In this document: positions 8,961 through 17,485 of the stretch, piece by piece
Numbering within the stretch: the first letter of the stretch is position 1
How the letters are laid out: each line of letters begins with the position of its first letter
Origin: Brevibacterium moorei
GTDB lineage: Bacteria; Actinomycetota; Actinomycetes; Actinomycetales; Brevibacteriaceae
Direction: 5' to 3'
Assembly: GCF_024580735.1 (NCBI RefSeq)
Contig: NZ_JANIJX010000008.1
Coordinates: 57,573 to 121,572 of the forward strand
Length of the DNA: 64,000 nt
Translations under genes and position numbers: made by a program
Notes under the pieces: model-generated
The model's database searches: none
The model's input: the letters and a program-made list of their open reading frames with translations, nothing else
What the model was told of the DNA's origin: nothing

Positions 8961-10751
8961 TCACCGGTGCGCGGCGGCCCGGTTCCGGCGCCTGCGGACC
9001 GTCAGCAGTACCGTGGCCCCGCCGATCACCAGCACCGCTCCGATGCCCACCGGTAGTCCGAGTTCGGTGCCGGTCGTGGGCAGTGCGCCGGTGTCCTCGC
9101 CACCGCCGGCGTTGTCACCCGCGGAGCCGCCGTCCCCGCTTGCGTCCCCGCCGGGAGCGGGCGCCGCGGTCGTCGCACTGGGCGCACTGGGCGAATCGCT
9201 GGGCTCGGTCGAGGCGCTCGGCCGGCCGGCGGTCACCACCGAGGCCGCCGGCTGGCCGGGCTCGACCTTCGTGACGGTGCCGGCCTCGTCGAGCGTGACC
9301 TTCGCGCTCTGCGCTGCGGGCAGGTCGATCCGGGCCCATCCCCTGGAACTGGAATCGAGCGGGTAGCCGGCCGGGGCCTCGGTCGCGGCCAGCACCGCGG
9401 TGCGCTGTTCCTCGTTGAGCTCGGGGAAGGTCGTGACCAGGAGGTTCGCAGCACCCGCCGGCACCCTGGGTGCCTCGTCCGCGGTCCGGGTTCCACCCGT
9501 ATAGCTCGTCGCCCGGTCGAATCCGTAGGTCATGCGCTCCCTGTACACCTGCAGAGCGCTGCTGCGGTCGGTCACCGGGACGGTGGCGACGGCGTCGGTG
9601 AAGGCATTGGCGTATCCGCCGGTGCCATTGGCCTTGGTTGCGGTGATGCACGCGGCCAGAGTGTCCCCGTGGCCGTCGGCCTCGCACCTGTCGGTCAGGT
9701 AGTCGACCAGCTGTTTGCGGGCCGGCTGCAGCGTGTTCTCGATGTACTTCGCATCCAGGGTCGCCGCGGTGTGGGCATGGCCCAGGATCCGGCCGCCGAT
9801 CACATCGAGTGGGTAGTGCACGCCGAGCGCGATGCGGTTGTTGCCGGCTTCCGATCCGCGCGTGGCGATCTCGGGTCCCAGCTCCGGCAACAGGACTGCC
9901 AGCAGCAGTGTCTCCTCATAGGCGAATGTGGTGTGCCCGGATGGGAACGCCTGTGAGATGCCCTCGGCCATGCCGTTGTAGTCGGCGGTGTGCTTCCTGC
10001 CGTGGGCGTCGGTCCAGTCGGCGATCCGCGCGGTTTCGAGGTCGGGGGCCAACCCACGCAGGTCGTTCTCGTTCTTCTGCCCCGCGAAGCCACGGTCGCT
10101 TAAGAATGGGCGCGGATAGTTGAAGTACGGCTTCGCCGCGCCGGTCGACGACTCGGCCAGAACTCCGTCGAACGCCTTCGCGGCCCGGTCCAGTTCGCCG
10201 CCTTCGACGCCCTCGCTGAAGTATTCGGCGAGCACGGGTCCGAGCGAGTCCGGCAGGGTCTCTTTCCAGTCGTAGTCGGCATCGACCAGCGCGCGGTGCG
10301 CCTGTTCCGTGTCCTTGGCCGCCCGGGTGTTGATCTTCTTGTACAGGTCGTCATTGGCGCCCAGGATCGGGGCACCGTGTGCGGTTACGCTGCCACGGAA
10401 GCCGGTTTCCCGCTTGGTGTCGGCGGTGCTGTCGTCGTAGACCAGCGGTGTCCAGTAGTCGTCGAATTCCCGCATGAGTTCGACGTTCTCGTCGACCTTG
10501 GCCGCCTTCGCCGTGGGCTCGGCCGGGGCCCCGGCTGTGGACGGGGGCGCGGTGGGCGCCTTCGTCGAAGTGGTGGCGTCGGCCGTCGGAGCGGTGGCGG
10601 TGTCCGTCGCCGTGCTCGTGTGCGAGGGCGTGTCGCCGGGCGCGGCGGTTCCCAGTCCGGCGGCAGTGGCGGGGACGGCCGTTCCTGCGAACATGATTCC
10701 GACGGTGGTTCCGATGGCCGCGATGCGTTTGGCCGAGTGCGGGGTGAGCAT
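8961..10751 (-). CDS. Sortase-anchored PAP2-type acid phosphatase
   Basis: The start is the ATG at 10751 (MLTPHSAKRIAAIGTTVG), preceded by GAAGAGGA, giving 596 residues. A signal peptide ends near ATAAGLG. A Thr/Ala/Pro-rich spacer follows, then the phosphatase domain. All three parts of the PAP2 signature are visible: KPYFNYPRP (about residue 205), PSGHTTFAYEE (about 269) and NRIALGVHYPLD (about 312), matching K-x6-RP, PSGH and R-x5-H-x3-D. The C-terminus has a disordered acidic/Gly/Ser stretch, then LPTTG (about residue 555), a membrane helix and RRRRN, so sortase should link it to peptidoglycan. It probably hydrolyses phosphate esters outside the cell. A sortase gene is not in the window. 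Confidence 0.88.
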   Translation of the reverse strand: MLTPHSAKRIAAIGTTVGIMFAGTAVPATAAGLGTAAPGDTPSHTSTATDTATAPTADATTSTKAPTAPPSTAGAPAEPTAKAAKVDENVELMREFDDYWTPLVYDDSTADTKRETGFRGSVTAHGAPILGANDDLYKKINTRAAKDTEQAHRALVDADYDWKETLPDSLGPVLAEYFSEGVEGGELDRAAKAFDGVLAESSTGAAKPYFNYPRPFLSDRGFAGQKNENDLRGLAPDLETARIADWTDAHGRKHTADYNGMAEGISQAFPSGHTTFAYEETLLLAVLLPELGPEIATRGSEAGNNRIALGVHYPLDVIGGRILGHAHTAATLDAKYIENTLQPARKQLVDYLTDRCEADGHGDTLAACITATKANGTGGYANAFTDAVATVPVTDRSSALQVYRERMTYGFDRATSYTGGTRTADEAPRVPAGAANLLVTTFPELNEEQRTAVLAATEAPAGYPLDSSSRGWARIDLPAAQSAKVTLDEAGTVTKVEPGQPAASVVTAGRPSASTEPSDSPSAPSATTAAPAPGGDASGDGGSAGDNAGGGEDTGALPTTGTELGLPVGIGAVLVIGGATVLLTVRRRRNRAAAHR

Positions 10752-11003
10752 ATGAGCATCCTCTTCTGTGGGAGTGGGCCAGCCCGCCGGCCGGTGCACG
10801 GCGGCTGCGTGGACACGCTACGACCGGCGGGTTAAGCGCACGGGGAGCACAAGGTGAACCGCGGGTGAACTATAACGTGGGAATACTGTGTGTGGTGGAA
10901 TCACCATGCATCGGGACTGCCACGGGTGCACGCTTCCGCCCCCTTGGAATGCGAACCTGCGGCCGGGCGCATTCATGGCCGCTGCGGATGCGAAGATAGC
11001 AGG

Positions 11004-12512
11004 GTGGATCTCTTCGCTCTGCTGCCGTCCGGCCTCGAATCCGCCTCGATCTTCACCATCACGACCCTGATAGCGGAATACGTGGTCAAGATCGTGGCGA
11101 TCGGCGTCGTTCCCGAAGACCGCAAACCGGGTTCGGGGACCGCCTGGCTGCTGGTCATCCTGTTCCTGCCCGTGGTGGGAATCCCATTGTTCCTGCTCAT
11201 CGGCAATCCGTACATCAACCGGCGCCGGCAGCGGATCCAGGCACGGTCGAACGCGATCATGAAGCTGGGCACGGAGGACGTCCCCGACTATCCGGTCCAG
11301 CTGGAAGCCGCGATGCGCGCGGACCCGGCCCTGGCCTCGATCGTGGGGATGTCGCGCAGGTTGACCAGCCTGCCGATGGTCGCGGGAGTCAACCACGGAC
11401 TGTCCGGGGACTACGAGGGCAATATCCGCCGGATGGCGGCGGCCGTCGACGCGGCAGACGACTACGTCTTCTGCGGAATCTACATCATGGCCCGCGATGC
11501 CACGACCGAAGTCTTCTTCGCAGCGCTGGAGCGGGCGGCGGCCCGCGGGGTCGAGGTCAAGGTGCTGTTCGACCACATCGGTTCGCGCAAGTACCCCGGT
11601 TTCAAGCAGTTGGGCCGTTCGCTGTCGGCCGCCGGCATCGAATGGCATCTGACCCTGCCGTTCATCCCGTGGCGCGGGCATCTGCGGCGGATCGACCTGC
11701 GCAATCACCGCAAGCTGCTGGTGGTCGACGGGCAGCGGGGCTTCATGGGCTCGCTCAATATGATCGATTCGAGCTATCTGCTGCAGAAGAACGTGCGGGT
11801 CGGCAGGCATTGGAACGACGTGCTGGTCGAGCTGTCGGGGGAGATCGTCGCGGAACTCGAAGCCGTGTTCGCCACCGACTGGTTCTCCGAATCGGGCGAG
11901 GAGATCGGGATCCGCGAGTACCGTCCGACCCAGGGCGCCGAGGCCGCCATGGGCGGGCAGGACAACGCCCTGCAGCTGATCCCCTCGGGACCGGGCTACC
12001 GGACGGAGCCCAATCTGCGGGCGTTCACCGCGCTGATCAACAATGCGCTGGACAATGTCAGGATCGTCAGCCCCTACTTCGTCCCGGATGAATCGATCCT
12101 GGCCGCGATCGTCACCGCCTGCTACCGCGGTGTGCGGGTGGAACTCTACGTCAGCGAAAAGGCCGATCAGTTCATGGTCGATTACGCCCAGTCCTCGTAC
12201 TATCAGGCGCTGTTGGACGCGGGCGTGCACATCTATCTGTTCCCCAAGCCCGCGGTGCTGCACACAAAGGCCTTCACGATCGACGACCGAATCGCGGTTG
12301 TCGGATCGTCGAATATGGACATGCGCTCGTTCGGGTTGAACTATGAGATCAGCCTGCTGGCCTTCGCCGGCGATCTGGTCGCGCAGACCGTGGAGATCAT
12401 CGACGGCTACCAGGCGAAGTCACGGCGCCTGATGCGGCCAGAATGGCACCACCGGCCCTACTGGCGGCGTTACCTGGAATCGGTCTTCCGGCTCACCTCG
12501 GCCCTGCAGTAG
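11004..12512 (+). CDS. cls: Cardiolipin synthase (phospholipase D family)
   Basis: I chose the GTG at 11004 (VDLFALLPSG) over the longer upstream frame, whose translation lacks a membrane-protein character. The result is 502 residues, about the normal length. Two N-terminal membrane helices (ITTLIAEYVVKIVAIGVVP and LLVILFLPVVGIPLFLLIG) form the PLDc_N region. Two HKD motifs follow: HRKLLVVDGQRGFMGS (about residue 233) and HTKAFTIDDRIAVVGSSNMD (about residue 419). The enzyme joins two phosphatidyl groups at the inner face of the membrane to make cardiolipin. It is divergent from the phosphatase gene and converges on the HAD gene with only 19 bases between stops. Confidence 0.93.
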   Translation: MDLFALLPSGLESASIFTITTLIAEYVVKIVAIGVVPEDRKPGSGTAWLLVILFLPVVGIPLFLLIGNPYINRRRQRIQARSNAIMKLGTEDVPDYPVQLEAAMRADPALASIVGMSRRLTSLPMVAGVNHGLSGDYEGNIRRMAAAVDAADDYVFCGIYIMARDATTEVFFAALERAAARGVEVKVLFDHIGSRKYPGFKQLGRSLSAAGIEWHLTLPFIPWRGHLRRIDLRNHRKLLVVDGQRGFMGSLNMIDSSYLLQKNVRVGRHWNDVLVELSGEIVAELEAVFATDWFSESGEEIGIREYRPTQGAEAAMGGQDNALQLIPSGPGYRTEPNLRAFTALINNALDNVRIVSPYFVPDESILAAIVTACYRGVRVELYVSEKADQFMVDYAQSSYYQALLDAGVHIYLFPKPAVLHTKAFTIDDRIAVVGSSNMDMRSFGLNYEISLLAFAGDLVAQTVEIIDGYQAKSRRLMRPEWHHRPYWRRYLESVFRLTSALQ

Positions 12513-12531
12513 GGACTACCTCGAATCGGGA

Positions 12532-13341
12532 CTACTGCGCAGCCGGTGGTGCGGCCGCCAGGGCCTGGGCCAGTTCGTCTACCCCGCCGACCACATGATC
12601 GGGACGGAAGGGGAAAGTGTCGACGTCGCGGCGGGAGCTGATGCCCGAAAGGACCAGGAAGGTGTGCAGTCCGGCCTCCATGCCGGCCATGATGTCTGTG
12701 TCCATCCGGTCGCCGATCATCGCGGTGGACTTCGAATGGGCCCCGATCTTGTTCAGGGCCGAGCGGAACATCATGGGATTGGGCTTGCCCACCACATAGG
12801 GCTCGGCGCCCGTGGCCTTCGTGATGAGACTGGTGATCGCGCCGGTGGCCGGCAGGATGCCCTCGGGGGAGGGGCCTGTGGCATCCGGGTTCGTGGCGAT
12901 GAACCTGGCGCCGCGGGAGATCAGACGGATCGCCTTGGTGATCGCCTCGAAGGAATAGGTGTGCGTCTCCCCGACGACTACGAAGTCGGGATCCGCTTCG
13001 GTCATGATGAAGCCGGCGTCGTGCAGGGCGGTGGTCAGTCCGACCTCGCCGACGACGAAGGCGGAGCCGCCGGGGGCCTGATTGGCCAAGAAATCCGCGG
13101 TGGCCAGAGCCGAGGTCCAGATCCGTTCCTCCGGAACGTCCAGGCCCATGCCGTGCAGGCGGGCCGCCAGATCACGCGCGGTGTAGATCGAATTGTTCGT
13201 CAGCACCAGGAAGGGCGTGTCGTTGACCCGCCACTGCGCCAGCAGTTCGGCCGCACCCGGCAGTGCCTGTTGTTCGCTGACCAGGACCCCGTCCATATCG
13301 GTCAGCCAGCATTCGATGTTCTCGATCCCCATAGTCCCCAT
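12532..13341 (-). CDS. HAD-IIA family hydrolase (NagD-like)
   Basis: The 269-residue protein has the HAD nucleophile motif LTDMDGVLV near the N-terminus, LTNNSIYTA as motif II, VVGKPNPMMF with the Lys of motif III, and MIGDRMDTDI as motif IV. The capping domain between them places it in subclass IIA, with NagD, AraL and PGP-type phosphatases that remove phosphate from sugar phosphates or nucleotides. The ATG at 13341 is used; a second in-frame ATG at 13332 is equally possible. The gene is single and divergent from the ABC importer operon. The exact substrate is unknown. Confidence 0.88.
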   Translation of the reverse strand: MGTMGIENIECWLTDMDGVLVSEQQALPGAAELLAQWRVNDTPFLVLTNNSIYTARDLAARLHGMGLDVPEERIWTSALATADFLANQAPGGSAFVVGEVGLTTALHDAGFIMTEADPDFVVVGETHTYSFEAITKAIRLISRGARFIATNPDATGPSPEGILPATGAITSLITKATGAEPYVVGKPNPMMFRSALNKIGAHSKSTAMIGDRMDTDIMAGMEAGLHTFLVLSGISSRRDVDTFPFRPDHVVGGVDELAQALAAAPPAAQ

Positions 13342-13522
13342 GGCCTCCAGCCTAGTGGACGTGCGCCACCGGTGGATTGCCCACGGGTGAATGCCGGGTG
13401 GACTGGTGAGCGTCGGATGGACCGCTGGGCGGGCGCGGGAGTGGACAAGTGCGCGGGCCGAAACATTGTCCGAGTAACATTTCCCGTGTCCCTCTCCATA
13501 TATTCAACTCTTCAGGGGTGCC

Positions 13523-14515
13523 ATGTTCACAACGCAGCGTTTCAGCCGTCCGTCCGACCGCGTCGCCGGTCGTCATCATCGGTCGAACCGCCGACACGCG
13601 ATGAGCCTGGCAGCCGTCGTGGCAGCCGGCTCTCTGCTGCTGACCGCCTGCGGTGGTTCCGAGGGCGACAGCGGTGACACCAGCGCCGGCGACTCCGACA
13701 TTCCGAAGGTCGAGTCCCTGGACAAGGTCGCCAAGGACGATGCGCTGGCCAAGCGCCTGCCCAAGAAGATCGCCGACCGCGGCACGCTGGTCGTCGGTTC
13801 GGATACGACCTTCCCGCCGGCGGAGTTCCTGGCGGGCAAGGACGGCCAGACCGCAGTGGGCAACGAGGTCGACATGTCCAAGGCGATCGCGGCCAAGCTG
13901 GGTCTGAAGCTTGACTTCCAGTCCTCGAGCTTCGACGCGATCCTGCCGGGCATCGGCAGCAAGTACGACCTGGGCTATTCGTCGTTCAACATCACCAAGA
14001 AGCGCCTGCAGGCCGTGGACTTCGTGTCCGCCTCCCAGGGAGGCACGACCCTGCTGGTCAAGAAGGGCAATCCCGACGGGCTGAAGTTCGACAATCTGTG
14101 CGGGCACAACATCGCCGTGCAGATCGGGACCACGCAGCAGGACGACACCGAGAAGATGAGCAAGAAGTGCACGGACGCCGGTGAGAAGGCCCTCAACGTC
14201 ACCCCGCTCAAGATCACCACGGATGCCGTGACCCGCCTGTCGGGCGGCACCGTCGACGGCGTGCTGTCGGGGACCTCGACCCTGGGCTATGCCGCGACGC
14301 AGTCGCATGGCGCGCTGGAGACCATCGACGATGTCTACGCCACCGCGCAGACCGGCATCGCGGTGGATAAGAAGGACAAGGAATGGTCCAAGCTGTTGGC
14401 CGACACGATGAACGCGCTGATCAAGGACGGCACCTACGGTGACGTCATGAAAGCCTGGGGCCAGGAGGCCTCCATCATCAAGAAGTCCGAAGTCAACCCG
14501 GCGACGGACCTGTGA
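13523..14515 (+). CDS. ABC importer substrate-binding lipoprotein, polar amino-acid family
   Basis: The 330-residue protein has a basic N-terminus, a hydrophobic stretch and the lipobox LLLTACGG, so the mature protein is a membrane-anchored lipoprotein outside the cell. The body matches the type-3 solute-binding family: LVVGSDTTFPPAEF, FDAILPGIGSKYDLGYSSF and GTYGDVMKAWG. Such proteins bind polar amino acids such as glutamate, glutamine, cystine or arginine. It is the first gene of a four-gene operon, and its stop overlaps the start of the M20 hydrolase. A proteolytic product, a dipeptide or an amino-acid conjugate is a plausible ligand given that neighbour. Confidence 0.9.
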   Translation: MFTTQRFSRPSDRVAGRHHRSNRRHAMSLAAVVAAGSLLLTACGGSEGDSGDTSAGDSDIPKVESLDKVAKDDALAKRLPKKIADRGTLVVGSDTTFPPAEFLAGKDGQTAVGNEVDMSKAIAAKLGLKLDFQSSSFDAILPGIGSKYDLGYSSFNITKKRLQAVDFVSASQGGTTLLVKKGNPDGLKFDNLCGHNIAVQIGTTQQDDTEKMSKKCTDAGEKALNVTPLKITTDAVTRLSGGTVDGVLSGTSTLGYAATQSHGALETIDDVYATAQTGIAVDKKDKEWSKLLADTMNALIKDGTYGDVMKAWGQEASIIKKSEVNPATDL

Positions 14516-15726
14516 TGGGGGAGCCGATGACCGAAACGAATCCGGCAGCACTGCCCGAGGTCGCCACTGAGCTGACCGCGATCGCGCAGCGCGAACCGCA
14601 GACCCTGGCCCAACAGATCGCGTTGAGCGAGATCCCAGCGCCCTCCTTCGCCGAGGGCCCCCGCGCCCAGGAGTTCGCGCGCCTGTTGGCCGCGGCCGGG
14701 GTGCACGACATCGAAATCGACGAGTCGCACAATGTGATCGGCCGGCTGGGTCCGGCGGATACCAAGCTGCTGCTGACCGGCCACCTGGACACCGTGTTCG
14801 ACCAGGACACGGATGTGCGCGTGACGACCGATGAGGCCGGCGTGCTGCACGGGGCGGGCATCTGCGATGATGCCCGCGGCCTGGCCGCGGTGCTCAGCGC
14901 CGCCAAATCCCTGGCCGCCCTGGAGGACGGCCTGGAGACGGGCATCCTGATCGGCGCGAACGTGCTGGAGGAGGGCAAGGGCAACCTGGGCGGGATCACC
15001 GGCCTGCTCGACACCCTGGCCGGGCGCTTCGAGGCCTTCATCACCGTCGACGGCGCGAATCCCGAACGCATTGTGACGATCGGGCCGGCCTGCCACAGCT
15101 TCCTCGTGACCTTCACCGGCCCCGGCGGACACGCCTACGGGGATGCCGGCCGGGTCTCCGCCGTGCACGCGGCCGGCAGGGCCACCGTGGCCGTTGCCGA
15201 CCTCGAGGTCGCAGCCGTTCCGAAGACCATCGTCAACGTGGGTGCGATCCGCGGCGGGGTCACGGAGACCTCGATCGCCTACCAGTGCACGGTGGAGATC
15301 GACATGCGCAGCGATGAACAGCCCGTGCTCGACGACCTCGTCGCCCGGGTGCGCCAGGCGATCGAAGCGGCAGTGGCCGTGGAGAACGACCGGGCCGACA
15401 CCTCGGCCGGGGAGATCACCTATGAAATCGCCACGACCTGCGACATCCCCGGCGGCACCCTGCCCGAGGACGCGGAACTGGGCCGGGCGGCCCTGGCCGG
15501 CTACGGCGCGGTGGGCCTGGAGCCCTACCTGGGGGCCGCTGCGACCACGGATGCGAACGTGCCGCTGAGCCGCGGCATCCCCGCCCTGTGCGTGGGCGGC
15601 GGCGGCGCGGCCGGGAACAACCATTCGACGAATGAGTACTTCGACCCGACCGACAGTCATCTGGGGCCGCAGGGCATCCTGTTGACCGCTCTGAGCTTCG
15701 CGGGATACCGCGCAGCGACCGTCTGA
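14515..15726 (+). CDS. M20 family metallohydrolase inside the amino-acid ABC operon
   Basis: The stop of the binding-protein gene and this ATG overlap (TGATG), which points to translational coupling. A GTG three bases upstream and an ATG at 14527 are alternatives. The 403 residues show LLTGHLDTVFD, GAGICDDARGLAAV, NVLEEGKGNLGG and GPGGHAYGDAGR (lid domain). The C-terminal metal-site motif is GGGAAGNNHSTNEYF. It is cytoplasmic. Its place between the binding protein and permease of an importer suggests it hydrolyses the imported compound, perhaps an N-acyl amino acid or small peptide. The substrate itself is not deducible. Confidence 0.88.
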   Translation: MGEPMTETNPAALPEVATELTAIAQREPQTLAQQIALSEIPAPSFAEGPRAQEFARLLAAAGVHDIEIDESHNVIGRLGPADTKLLLTGHLDTVFDQDTDVRVTTDEAGVLHGAGICDDARGLAAVLSAAKSLAALEDGLETGILIGANVLEEGKGNLGGITGLLDTLAGRFEAFITVDGANPERIVTIGPACHSFLVTFTGPGGHAYGDAGRVSAVHAAGRATVAVADLEVAAVPKTIVNVGAIRGGVTETSIAYQCTVEIDMRSDEQPVLDDLVARVRQAIEAAVAVENDRADTSAGEITYEIATTCDIPGGTLPEDAELGRAALAGYGAVGLEPYLGAAATTDANVPLSRGIPALCVGGGGAAGNNHSTNEYFDPTDSHLGPQGILLTALSFAGYRAATV

Positions 15727-15737
15727 GGAGGGACACG

Positions 15738-16616
15738 ATGGCATTTCCCGCCTCATGGCGCACACCCCGGCAGAAGGACGGGGTGGATCTGATCAATGCG
15801 CGTCCCGTCCGCCACCCGTGGCGGTACGTGATCGCGATCGTCATCCTCTACATCGCGGTGTGCGTGGTCGACGGCTTCCGCACCAATGAGAACTTCCACT
15901 GGGACGTCGTCGGGGAGTACCTGTTCGACCGGATGGTCATCAAGGCGCTGGGCTGGACCCTGCTGCTGACCGTCGTCGCGATGGCCCTGGGCATCGTCCT
16001 GGCGGTGGCGCTGGCGCTGATGCGGCAGTCGGCGAACCCGTTGGCCAAATGGGTGGCGAACCTGTGGATCTGGTTCTTCCGCGGCACCCCCGTGTACACG
16101 CAGCTGCTGTTCTGGGGCCTGGTCGCGACCCTGTACCCCACGTTCACGATCGGCCTGCCGTTCGGCGGACCCACCTTCGTGTCCTTCGAGACGCAGAAGT
16201 TCTACTCGGCCGCCGTGGCCGCGATCCTGGGCCTGGGCCTGAACGAATCGGCGTACCTGGCGGAGATTTTCCGCGCGGGCTTCCAGTCCCTGCCCAAGGG
16301 CCAGTTCGAGGCTGCGGCCTCACTGGGCCTGCCCCGGCGCCGCACCATGTGGAACGTGATCCTGCCGCAGGCCATGCGCGTGATCATCCCGCCGACGGGC
16401 AATGAGCTCATCGGCATGCTCAAGTCCACCTCGCTGGTGCTGGCCGTGCCGTTCACGTTCGAACTGACGTACGTGACGAACTCCGTGGCCAACCGCCTGT
16501 ACCTGCCCGTGCCCATGTTGATGGTCGCGGCGATCTGGTACATCATCATCACCTCCGTGCTGATGGTCGGTCAGCACTTCCTGGAGAAGAAGTTCGGAAA
16601 GGGCGTGTCCGTATGA
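15738..16616 (+). CDS. ABC importer permease, HisM/GlnP family
   Basis: The 292-residue membrane protein has an N-terminal extension, then five to six helices of the polar amino-acid permease family. [13 protein letters not shown] (about residue 116) starts the conserved region. The EAA loop that contacts the ATPase reads [20 protein letters not shown]. The ATG at 15738 follows GAGGAGGG. One permease gene means that the channel is probably a homodimer. The stop overlaps the ATPase gene start by four bases (ATGA). Confidence 0.92.
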   Translation: MAFPASWRTPRQKDGVDLINARPVRHPWRYVIAIVILYIAVCVVDGFRTNENFHWDVVGEYLFDRMVIKALGWTLLLTVVAMALGIVLAVALALMRQSANPLAKWVANLWIWFFRGTPVYTQLLFWGLVATLYPTFTIGLPFGGPTFVSFETQKFYSAAVAAILGLGLNESAYLAEIFRAGFQSLPKGQFEAAASLGLPRRRTMWNVILPQAMRVIIPPTGNELIGMLKSTSLVLAVPFTFELTYVTNSVANRLYLPVPMLMVAAIWYIIITSVLMVGQHFLEKKFGKGVSV

Positions 16617-17386
16617 GCGGGGCTGAGAAGATGGTCGAGCTCAAGGGCGTGCACAAGTTCTTCGGCGAGCACCATGTGCTGCAGGGCATCGACCTTGCGG
16701 TGGCACCCGGCGAGGTCGTCACCCTGATCGGGCCCTCGGGCTCCGGCAAGTCGACGGTGCTGCGCTCGATCAACCTGTTGGAGCACGTGGAGGCCGGCGA
16801 GATCTACGTCGACGGCCAGCGGATGGGCTACAAGACGTTGGCCGATGGGACCCTGGCGGAGCTGACCGATTCGGAGATCGCCCAGCAACGGCGGCCGATC
16901 GGCATGGTGTTCCAGCGCTTCAACCTGTTCCCGCACCTGACGGTGTTGAAGAACGTGGAGCTCTCCCCGCGGCTGACGCAGAAGCGCAAACCGCGTGAAC
17001 TCCGCGAGCAGGCGCTGGCCCTGTTGGAGCGGGTGGGTCTGGCCGACAAGGCCGAGGCCTATCCCGAACAGCTGTCCGGCGGGCAGCAGCAACGCGTGGC
17101 GATCGCCAGGGCACTGGCGCTGAATCCGGACCTTATGCTGTTCGACGAGCCGACCAGCGCGCTGGACCCGGAATTGGTGGGCGATGTCCTGGAGGTCATC
17201 CGGGAACTGGCGGCCGACGGCATGACGATGCTCATCGTCACGCACGAGATCGGCTTCGCCCGCAGCATTTCGGACAAGGTGTTGTTCATGGACGGCGGTG
17301 TGATCCAGGAGCAGGGCAAGCCCGCCGATGTGATCGGCAATCCGCAGAACCCCCGCACCCAGGAGTTCCTCTCCAAGGTGCTGTAG
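16613..17386 (+). CDS. ABC importer ATP-binding protein, GlnQ/HisP type
   Basis: The 257-residue ATPase shows Walker [10 protein letters not shown], the Q-loop [18 protein letters not shown], the signature [15 protein letters not shown], Walker [15 protein letters not shown] and the His switch IVTHEIGFA. It powers the importer encoded by the upstream genes. It is the last gene of the operon and a long hairpin follows 21 bases after its stop. Confidence 0.95.
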   Translation: MSGAEKMVELKGVHKFFGEHHVLQGIDLAVAPGEVVTLIGPSGSGKSTVLRSINLLEHVEAGEIYVDGQRMGYKTLADGTLAELTDSEIAQQRRPIGMVFQRFNLFPHLTVLKNVELSPRLTQKRKPRELREQALALLERVGLADKAEAYPEQLSGGQQQRVAIARALALNPDLMLFDEPTSALDPELVGDVLEVIRELAADGMTMLIVTHEIGFARSISDKVLFMDGGVIQEQGKPADVIGNPQNPRTQEFLSKVL

Positions 17387-17407
17387 GGCTGCCAGGTTGG
17401 CATTCGC

Positions 17408-17471
17408 AAACACGCCTTTGGCACGGAAACACGTCTGTATAGTGACGTGTTTCCGTGCCAAAGGCGTGTTT
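17408..17471. terminator. 28-bp perfect inverted repeat between convergent genes
   Basis: Arms 17408-17435 and 17444-17471 are perfect 28-bp inverted copies around an 8-base loop (TGTATAGT). Each arm holds AAACACG twice, 19 bases apart, flanking a 12-base core. It lies between the stops of the ABC ATPase and the gamma-glutamyltransferase-like gene, so a bidirectional terminator is the simplest reading. It lacks a T-run and is longer than needed for that. Confidence 0.7.
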
Positions 17472-17485
17472 AGGCGTCTTACAGC